Assembly (NCBI RefSeq): GCF_000161455.1
Contig: NZ_CM000745.1
Span: 2,326,314-2,336,313 of the forward strand
Length of the DNA: 10,000 nt
Reading direction: 5' to 3'
Source: Bacillus pseudomycoides DSM 12442
GTDB taxonomy: Bacteria > Bacillota > Bacilli > Bacillales > Bacillaceae_G
The number at the start of each line of letters is the position of its first letter. The stretch's first letter is position 1. Both the position numbers and the translations under genes were made by a program. This document shows, piece after piece, positions 5,718 to 10,000 of this stretch. The notes beneath the pieces were generated by a model. It did not search any database. It was not told the DNA's origin and was given only the letters and a program-made list of their open reading frames with translations.

Positions 5718-6646
5718 ATGGAACACATATTAGATATTACAAATTTTTGGTTTCAAGACGAGCAAGTAACAACAGAAGCAATCCAACCGAAAGTAACAAA
5801 GATTATAAGGAATAAGCAAAATTATATATTAAAAGAAAAAGGTTCGATAAAGCAGTTGTTGGCTGAAACAAATGTATTAAATCAACTTGCACAAAAAGGA
5901 ATTAGAATACAAAGGCTTTTGAAGACGAGAGGCAACGAAAGCTATATTTTACAAGATGATAAATATATTGTATGTATGAGTATGTAGAGGGAAATGTTGT
6001 AGAAGTAAAACGCGTTGGAAATCTTAAAGTGTTAAGTAATACTATTGGAAGTGAAGTTGCTAAGTTACATCAGGCACTTTGTTCCACAAATCATGTAGAC
6101 GAATTTGTGGAACGTAATTTGTACAATGTAATTTATGATTGGGCCACACCTGTTTTGAAAAGCAGTGAGCAAGTTCATCCTGAGCTCATTCAAACTATGA
6201 ACCAGCTGCAAAAAGATTTTAAAGACTCCATTACGCTGTTACCAAGGCAACTCATTCATCGAGATATGCATTTATCTAACTTAATCTTTAAGGAAAATGA
6301 GTTTCAAGGATTTATAGATTTTGAACTTGTAGAAATAAATGTGAGAGTGTTTGATTTGTGCTACTGTTTCACTAGTATTTTAAGCGAAGTATTTTGTGAT
6401 GAACAATTAAGAAGGGACTGGTTATATATTGTTCGAAATATTTTTGAGGGATACCATAAACAGAATCCTTTATCAGAAGCAGAAATTCAGGCGATTTGGT
6501 ATGTAATGCTAGGTATTCAAGTCATCTTCATTACTTATTTTGTTCAATCAGCAGAATTATTAAAGTTAAATGAAGAAATGTTCTTTTGGATTTTAACAAA
6601 TAAAGAGGCGATTGAAGAAACAATAAAGGGAGTAGAGATAGTTTAA
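5718..6646 (+). pseudogene. APH/choline-kinase-like phosphotransferase, frameshifted
   Basis: Two overlapping frames together make one phosphotransferase of about 309 residues. The first (5718-5987) carries the N-lobe with a candidate ATP-binding lysine (YILKEKG, K39) and the paired glutamate (E50). The second (5972-6646) carries the catalytic loop HRDMHLSN (96-103), the metal-binding IDFE (115-118) and FDLCYCF. The break is in TATTGTATGTATGAG (5967-5981): adding one base, or one more TATG unit, joins KYIV to MYEYVEG. The second frame's ATG at 5972 has no Shine-Dalgarno, so separate expression is unlikely. Catalytic residues are otherwise intact, so the lesion looks recent, or is a sequencing error. 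The substrate could be an aminoglycoside, choline, homoserine or another small alcohol. The ribosome binding site of the first frame is AAAGGGG (5701-5707). Confidence 0.8.
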
Positions 6647-6703
6647 GAGACGACAATGTATAGATGAAAGAATTGATAGAGTATATTATAAATGAATCGT
6701 TTT

Positions 6704-6738
6704 AAAATCCCCTTTATATAGTGCAGAAAGGGGATTTT
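6704..6738. terminator. Bidirectional rho-independent terminator between convergent genes
   Basis: AAAATCCCCTTT (6704-6715) and AAAGGGGATTTT (6727-6738) are exact reverse complements with an 11-base loop. T-rich flanks occur on both strands, so it can end both the plus-strand run stopping at 6646 and the minus-strand GNAT gene stopping at 6745. Confidence 0.9.
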
Positions 6739-6744
6739 ACTTTA

Positions 6745-7197
6745 TTATTTACTAACTTCTTTAATCGATAAATCCTTTGTCATAAGAATATGCGGAATAC
6801 CGTCTTCCATAAATACGTCTGAAGAAGTATGATAGCCTAGTTTGTTATAAAACCCTTCTGCATGTGTTTGCCCATGTAATTTAACTTTGGATATTTCTTT
6901 TTCTCTAGCAATCTCTTCTAATGTTTGAATAATTACTTTGCCTAAACCATGTTTTCGATAAGGTTGTAATATGCAGATTCTTTCTAGTTTACCAATGTTA
7001 TCGACGAATCTTATGCGTCCAGTCCCTACAGGTATTTCATTAAAATAAACTAAAATATGATGACATACATCATTTAATTTATCGAATGTATCAAATTCAT
7101 CTTCCAGAGGAACACCTTGTTCTTTGACAAACACTTCTTTTCGAATTTGAAAGGCAGTTTCTAAGTCAGTTATTTCTTTTATTTGTTTTGATTTCAA
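6745..7197 (-). CDS. YjcF/ElaA-type GNAT N-acetyltransferase
   Basis: A 150-residue GNAT protein with the signature of the YjcF-like group: RKEVFVKEQGVPLEDEFD (19-36), then QPYRKHGLGKV (78-88) forming the acetyl-CoA loop, HAEGFYNKLGY (112-122) and EDGIPHILM (131-139). The cellular substrate of this group is not settled. The start is TTG at 7197, supported by AGAAAGGA nine to ten bases upstream; no ATG precedes it in frame with a ribosome binding site. It is transcribed towards the frameshifted phosphotransferase and shares the perfect hairpin terminator at 6704-6738. Upstream lies the phage-remnant region, so its promoter must fall within about 7214-7400, but I cannot pick it with confidence. 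Confidence 0.88.
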   Translation of the reverse strand: MKSKQIKEITDLETAFQIRKEVFVKEQGVPLEDEFDTFDKLNDVCHHILVYFNEIPVGTGRIRFVDNIGKLERICILQPYRKHGLGKVIIQTLEEIAREKEISKVKLHGQTHAEGFYNKLGYHTSSDVFMEDGIPHILMTKDLSIKEVSK

Positions 7198-7251
7198 CTT
7201 ATTCAGTCCTTTCTTATATGATGGGAATATAAAGATACTGTTTTATATCGA

Positions 7252-7274
7252 GAAGCCCATTTTTGGGTTTTTTT
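7252..7274 (+). terminator. Weak orphan rho-independent terminator
   Basis: CCCA (7256-7259) and TGGG (7264-7267) form a short hairpin with a four-base loop, directly followed by seven T residues (7268-7274). No plus-strand gene now ends just before it, so it may be the residue of a deleted gene or chance. Confidence 0.4.
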
Positions 7275-7397
7275 CCTGTCTTTGGACCTGACTCAATATC
7301 GATAATAATACACCACTTGAAACTCTTTTTCGAATTGTATGCACTTGCTTCATCTAATTTTGAATGACGTTGTAAGCCTAGTTTTAATTTTATTGCT

Positions 7398-7538
7398 ATG
7401 AAAATTACATGTTTGGACATATTAGCGAATGAATTAATTTTATCATATATGAATTTGGAGAATGAGCAGAGGGCGGTAAGAAACCGCATTAGGACAAAAG
7501 ACCAATGGAATTCATATAGACGGTCAACGGTGTATTAG
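7398..7538 (+). CDS. Candidate 46-residue hypothetical protein or gene remnant
   Basis: An ATG at 7398 opens a 46-codon frame encoding a charged peptide starting MKITCLDILANE and containing RAVRNRIRTKDQWNSY, ending in TAG at 7536-7538. The composition is protein-like and fits small phage proteins, but no Shine-Dalgarno precedes the ATG. The frame lies just ahead of the Tad2-like remnant. I do not recognise a family. It may be a fragment of a phage gene rather than an expressed protein. Confidence 0.25.
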   Translation: MKITCLDILANELILSYMNLENEQRAVRNRIRTKDQWNSYRRSTVY

Positions 7539-7555
7539 TGTCGTGGTCTTTATAA

Positions 7556-7684
7556 AACAAGCATAGAGGACATAATGTCTCATATGTTGCATATATTGCA
7601 ATGAAAACAGTACAAGAACATTTTGTTCCTTGGTTAGCTTCACCAACTGATATGTTAGCAGAAGATTGGGAGGTTGTTGAATAA
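7556..7684 (+). pseudogene. 3' fragment of a DUF2829 (Tad2-like) phage gene
   Basis: A 42-codon open stretch between a TAA at 7553-7555 and a TAA at 7682-7684 encodes a peptide whose last 30 residues carry the DUF2829 C-terminal signature: YIAMKT, then FVPWLAS, then TDMLAEDWEVVE. Typical members are about 75-100 residues and begin with a KEGKKVxRxGW-type N-terminal half; that half is missing in all frames here. No start codon with a ribosome binding site is visible, so it is probably dead. DUF2829 includes, from memory, Tad2, a phage protein that sequesters the Thoeris signalling molecule, although most members are untested. Its stop overlaps the ATG of the gp49-type gene (TAATG), preserving the original operon junction. 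Confidence 0.75.
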
Positions 7685-7947
7685 TGGATAATACGGTAAC
7701 TCAACAGGATATTGATAATATTTTAGAGAAAACTCAATGGACAGTAGAAGAATTTCATGGCAAATGTACAGTCGTAGTTGCGAAATTGCCAAATGGATTT
7801 ATTTTAACTGAATCCAGCGCATGTGTTGACCCTGCTGATTATGATATGGATATTGGTATGGAATGCTGTAAAGAACGAATTGTAAATAAGATTTGGGAAT
7901 TAGAAGAATATAGATTGCAATGTGAATTAGCTAAATTAGTTAAGTAA
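7684..7947 (+). CDS. Phage gp49-family (gp49_66-like) small protein
   Basis: An 87-residue protein matching the phage gp49_66-like pattern: VTQQDID (5-11), then GKCTVVVAKLPNGFILTESSACVDP (26-50, read in two blocks), then DYDMDIGMECCKERI and WELEEYRLQ (71-79). It appears full length. The family is common in Gram-positive phages and has no known biochemical function. The ATG overlaps the preceding TAA (TAATG), so translation was originally coupled to the Tad2-like gene. With that gene truncated and no independent Shine-Dalgarno close by (GGGAGG at 7668-7673 is ten bases away and could serve), expression is uncertain. The next plus-strand feature is the terminator at 8000-8052. Confidence 0.8.
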   Translation: MDNTVTQQDIDNILEKTQWTVEEFHGKCTVVVAKLPNGFILTESSACVDPADYDMDIGMECCKERIVNKIWELEEYRLQCELAKLVK

Positions 7948-7999
7948 GTCGCTATTAGTGAAGTGATCTCAAAAAGTTAGACAGGTTACTTCATTAGTC

Positions 8000-8052
8000 A
8001 AAACTAAAGGGCATGGGCTTCGTATTGTACCGGGCTCATGCCCTTTAGTTTT
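8000..8052. terminator. Long bidirectional hairpin terminator
   Basis: AAAACTAAAGGGCATGGGC (8000-8018) pairs with the segment 8034-8052 over 19 positions, with a single G-U wobble and a 15-base loop. A- and T-rich ends on each arm allow it to work on both strands: for rpiA on the minus strand (stop at 8054, immediately adjacent) and for the gp49-type gene on the plus strand. Confidence 0.9.
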
Positions 8053-8053
8053 G

Positions 8054-8719
8054 TCATAATACTTTTATTCCTTTTTCAGTTGCAATAATCGCTTTATTTA
8101 CCATATTAATAAATAAACCAGTTTCAATTACACCAGTTACTATTTTTACCTGCTGATGAGTTTCGATTGGGTTCGTTATTTGGTTTGGAAAAACACAATC
8201 TAAGATCATATTGCCATTGTCTGTTATAAATGGTGGATTATTTTGGGTACGTAAAATCGTCTGGCAACCAAAGGATTGAATTCGTTTTGCAGTTTGCTCC
8301 CAAGCGAACGGTACGATTTCAATAGGAAGAGGAAAGGTACCTAAATCTTTTACAAGTTTTGATTCATCAGCGATTATAATGAGTTTTTGGGAAGAAGTGG
8401 CGACTATTTTTTCACGTAGAAGAGCGCCGCCGCCCCCCTTAATTAAATGTAGATTGGGGTTAATCTCGTCTGCACCATCAATCGTGAGATCAAGGTAATC
8501 AACGTTACTTAAAGGAATTAAAGGGATAGAAAGCTGCACTGCTAATTTCTCAGTTTCTATTGATGTTGGTACAGCTTGAATCGTTAAACCTTCGCTGATT
8601 AGCTGTCCTAATTTTTGTATTGTCCAATATACAGTAGAACCAGTACCAAGGCCGATTTTCATCCCGTCTTTTACAAAATCAGCAGCATATTCACCAGCTA
8701 ATCGTTTTAAATCCGTCAT
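8054..8719 (-). CDS. rpiA: Ribose-5-phosphate isomerase A
   Basis: A 221-residue cytosolic enzyme interconverting ribose 5-phosphate and ribulose 5-phosphate in the pentose phosphate pathway. Diagnostic motifs are GLGTGSTV (23-30, phosphate binding), TIDGADEI (79-86), KGGGGALLREK (94-104) and ADESK (117-121). The catalytic set D81, D84, K94 and E103 is intact and matches the numbering of the E. coli enzyme as I recall it. Length is normal for the family. The ATG at 8719 is 12 bases after the ferredoxin stop, with AAAAGG as ribosome binding site overlapping that stop, so the pair forms an operon. A strong hairpin terminator lies immediately after its TGA. Confidence 0.96.
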   Translation of the reverse strand: MTDLKRLAGEYAADFVKDGMKIGLGTGSTVYWTIQKLGQLISEGLTIQAVPTSIETEKLAVQLSIPLIPLSNVDYLDLTIDGADEINPNLHLIKGGGGALLREKIVATSSQKLIIIADESKLVKDLGTFPLPIEIVPFAWEQTAKRIQSFGCQTILRTQNNPPFITDNGNMILDCVFPNQITNPIETHQQVKIVTGVIETGLFINMVNKAIIATEKGIKVL

Positions 8720-8731
8720 TCTGTTGCCTTT

Positions 8732-9052
8732 TCATTCTACAGGCCGTGGCCCAGCATCTAATCCGGAATTTTCAACTGTTAATATGGGACGAACGGTGAG
8801 ATCAGTATGTACATGCATTTGACATGATAATCGCAAATGATCTTCAATACCTTTTTCAGTAATAGCGTTCTTCTCAACATGTGTAGGTTCACAAAAATCC
8901 CCAGCTATGATTTCTACACGGCAAGTGGTACAACGCGCTTTCCCGCCGCAGCGGTGAAGAATATGGATACCATTATCTTCAAGTGCTAGTGCTAACTTTG
9001 TTCCTTCTTTTACATCAAATGTTCCACTACCAATAACGGTTAATTTTGGCAT
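8732..9052 (-). CDS. 2Fe-2S ferredoxin
   Basis: A 106-residue soluble electron carrier of the [2Fe-2S] plant/adrenodoxin-like ferredoxin family. The cluster ligands are C35, C41, C44 and C77, in the spacing C-x5-C-x2-C-x32-C (HRCGGKARCTTC, then LRLSCQ). An additional cysteine at C54 is not part of this pattern. The ATG at 9052 has a perfect GAGGAGG ribosome binding site (9060-9066) seven bases upstream. It is the first gene of a two-gene operon with rpiA, 12 bases apart. The partner reductase or acceptor is not encoded in the window. Pairing an iron-sulfur protein with pentose phosphate isomerase hints at linked redox/NADPH demand, but this is only inference. Confidence 0.93.
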   Translation of the reverse strand: MPKLTVIGSGTFDVKEGTKLALALEDNGIHILHRCGGKARCTTCRVEIIAGDFCEPTHVEKNAITEKGIEDHLRLSCQMHVHTDLTVRPILTVENSGLDAGPRPVE

Positions 9053-9080
9053 ATTGTTGCCTCCTCATGTAAAATTCTAC

Positions 9081-9109
9081 ATAACATATTTATGACCCCA
9101 CATTTACAA
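9081..9109 (-). promoter_or_regulatory. Possible promoter of the ferredoxin-rpiA operon
   Basis: Read on the minus strand, TTGTAA (9109-9104) and TGTTAT (9086-9081) are separated by 17 bases, each matching four of six consensus positions for a sigma-A promoter. This places transcription start about 20 bases before the GAGGAGG ribosome binding site. The match is moderate, so another promoter in 9067-9188 is possible. Confidence 0.3.
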
Positions 9110-9170
9110 ACATAAACATTAAATTTTTTTATGTGCCCCGTAACTTTTTGATTTGTTCAATCGTTAATTA

Positions 9171-9184
9171 AGTAAGCGCTGAAA
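9171..9184. promoter_or_regulatory. Possible cre (CcpA-binding) site
   Basis: AGTAAGCGCTGAAA matches the catabolite-responsive consensus TGWAANCGNTNWCA except at the first and thirteenth positions, with the central AAGCGCT core intact. It lies in the divergent region between the ferredoxin and sigma factor genes and touches the sigma gene's ribosome binding site, a position typical of repression. The match could be chance. Confidence 0.3.
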
Positions 9185-9197
9185 AGGAGTGGTTATT

Positions 9198-9896
9198 TTG
9201 TGCACAAAAGTAACTCGAATTTTAAGAAATCATATCGATATGAATCATTCAAATATAAACTTTATCATTGAAAATTATGCGGAGTTAAAAAGGTACTGTA
9301 CCTTTTTAACAAAAAGCAAATGGGATGGGGAAGACCTGGCCCAAGAAACGGTTTGTAAAGTACTTCAAAAATATATAGGTGTAGAACATAAAGATGTTTG
9401 TATTACGCTTCTATATAAAATTGCTCGAAATCAATGGCTCGATCAAATGAAAGCAAAATCAGCTAAGAAGAAATTAGAGCAGGAGATTACATTTGAAGAA
9501 CCACATGAAAAAATTGCTGATTTGCATGAGATGGCGGAGAAAGTCTTGTCTTTATTAAATGTACAGCAATCCGTTATCTTCTTGTTAAAAGATGTTTTTC
9601 AATACAGCTTATCAGATATTGCGGAAATATGTTCAATCTCAGAAGGCGCAGTGAAGGCTTCGTTGTTTCGTAGTAGAAATAGATTGAAAACGGTAAGTGA
9701 AGAAGAGGAGATTGAATTAGCCGGGCAGGATGATGACGTTGAAGTAGTTGTAACAGCTATTCGGGAACAAAAACCAGAATTGTTAACAAGACTTCTTCCA
9801 ACAATCGACTTTACACATCTATCATCTAAGCAGCCTGTGTTATTATTCAATACAAAAACACCTTCTTCTTACGGTTATATGCTATGCGCAGCTTAA
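9198..9896 (+). CDS. Sigma-70 family (ECF-type) sigma factor with C-terminal extension
   Basis: A 232-residue regulator that would direct RNA polymerase to specific promoters. Region 2 is visible as WDGEDLAQETVCKVLQKY (42-59) with RNQWLDQMKAK (77-87). Region 4 is the helix-turn-helix YSLSDIAEICSISEGAVKASL (136-156) followed by FRSRNRLK. Beyond it, residues about 167-232 form a tail with an acidic start (EEEEIELAGQDDD) not found in minimal ECF sigma factors. The TTG at 9198 is preferred, eight bases after AAAAGGAG (9182-9189); a GTG at 9189 lies inside that site, and an ATG at 9240 lacks a good one. No anti-sigma gene precedes it; clpP follows by 21 bases without a terminator, so the two are probably co-transcribed. 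Confidence 0.8.
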   Translation: MCTKVTRILRNHIDMNHSNINFIIENYAELKRYCTFLTKSKWDGEDLAQETVCKVLQKYIGVEHKDVCITLLYKIARNQWLDQMKAKSAKKKLEQEITFEEPHEKIADLHEMAEKVLSLLNVQQSVIFLLKDVFQYSLSDIAEICSISEGAVKASLFRSRNRLKTVSEEEEIELAGQDDDVEVVVTAIREQKPELLTRLLPTIDFTHLSSKQPVLLFNTKTPSSYGYMLCAA

Positions 9897-9917
9897 AAAG
9901 TAGATGGAGGGATTATG

Positions 9918-10000
9918 ATGAATACAATTCCGTATGTTGTAGAGCAAACAAAGCTAGGAGAACGCTCCTATGATATATATTCAAGGTTGTTAAAAGACCG
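9918..10000 (+). CDS. clpP: ATP-dependent Clp protease proteolytic subunit, 5' end only
   Basis: Only 27 complete codons are in the window. The N-terminus begins [19 protein letters not shown] and continues IYSRLLKDR, the highly conserved opening of ClpP, including the axial-pore region and the IYSRLLKDR hydrophobic-patch helix. The Ser-His-Asp catalytic triad lies beyond the window. Two consecutive ATG codons exist (9915 and 9918). The second is preferred, because GGAGGG (9906-9911) then has six bases of spacing and the protein starts MNxIP, as in B. subtilis ClpP. B. cereus group genomes carry more than one clpP; its place after a sigma factor gene suggests this is the accessory paralogue rather than the main housekeeping copy. 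Confidence 0.9.

Larger units (their letters stand above)
7198..7555. other. Region without a confident gene, probable degraded DNA
   Basis: This stretch holds an orphan weak plus-strand terminator (7252-7274), a candidate 46-codon plus-strand ORF (7398-7538) and a small GCGGT/ACCGC hairpin (7473-7487). A 91-codon minus-strand frame (7489-7214) is open but lacks a ribosome binding site and reads through the terminator sequence, so it is not called. Together with the phage fragments that follow, the region reads as decayed prophage sequence. Confidence 0.5.

Noticed and set aside
7214..7489. Minus-strand open frame of 91 codons
   Set aside because: It has no ribosome binding site, runs through a terminator-like sequence on the other strand, and its translation resembles no family I recognise.
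9112..9142. Possible ECF-type autoregulated promoter (AAAC ... CGTA) upstream of the sigma gene
   Set aside because: The spacer is about 21 bases, too long for ECF promoters with 16-17 bases.
1..10000. CRISPR arrays, tRNA or rRNA genes, complete insertion sequences
   Set aside because: No regularly spaced direct repeats, no tRNA-like cloverleaf, no rRNA signatures and no transposase frame were seen.

Overview
The window looks like chromosomal DNA of a Bacillus cereus group bacterium (B. cereus/anthracis/thuringiensis). This rests on low GC, strong AGGAGG-type ribosome binding sites, frequent TTG starts, and recognised proteins: a ClpP N-terminus, RpiA, a 2Fe-2S ferredoxin, a YjcF-type GNAT protein, and DUF952/DUF2441/DUF4241/DUF2809 proteins. 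No database search was possible, so all family names come from motif recognition.

Layout. 1-416 is intergenic and carries a perfect 10+10 inverted repeat just before a SAM-dependent methyltransferase (417-1130). 1131-1677 has no large gene but is the most structured stretch of the window. It holds a promoter-like TATAAT, a nine-codon leader peptide, a series of RNA hairpins, a second short ORF with a sequesterable Shine-Dalgarno, a rho-independent terminator, and then a separate hairpin-rich element of about 113 nt. 1678-6646 is a co-oriented run of small accessory genes: DUF952, a beta-lactamase-fold serine hydrolase, a GNAT acetyltransferase, DUF2441, DUF4241, another GNAT protein, the membrane protein DUF2809 and an aminoglycoside/choline-kinase-like phosphotransferase broken by one frameshift. 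A bidirectional terminator (6704-6738) separates this run from a convergent YjcF-type GNAT gene (6745-7197, minus).

7198-7947 looks like a prophage scar. It holds an orphan weak terminator, a candidate 46-codon ORF, the 3' end of a DUF2829/Tad2-like phage gene, and an intact phage gp49-type gene whose start codon overlaps the stop of that fragment.

8000-10000 is core-like. A long bidirectional hairpin terminator ends a ferredoxin-rpiA operon (minus). A divergent intergenic region with a possible CcpA (cre) site follows, then a sigma-70/ECF-type sigma factor with an unusual C-terminal tail. That gene runs into clpP, which continues past the window end.

The most noteworthy items are the apparently orphaned attenuator at 1211-1508, the Tad2-like remnant coupled to a gp49 gene, the frameshifted phosphotransferase at a tandem TATG repeat, the in-frame TGA-terminated ORF directly ahead of the DUF2441 gene, and the non-canonical active site of the serine hydrolase.
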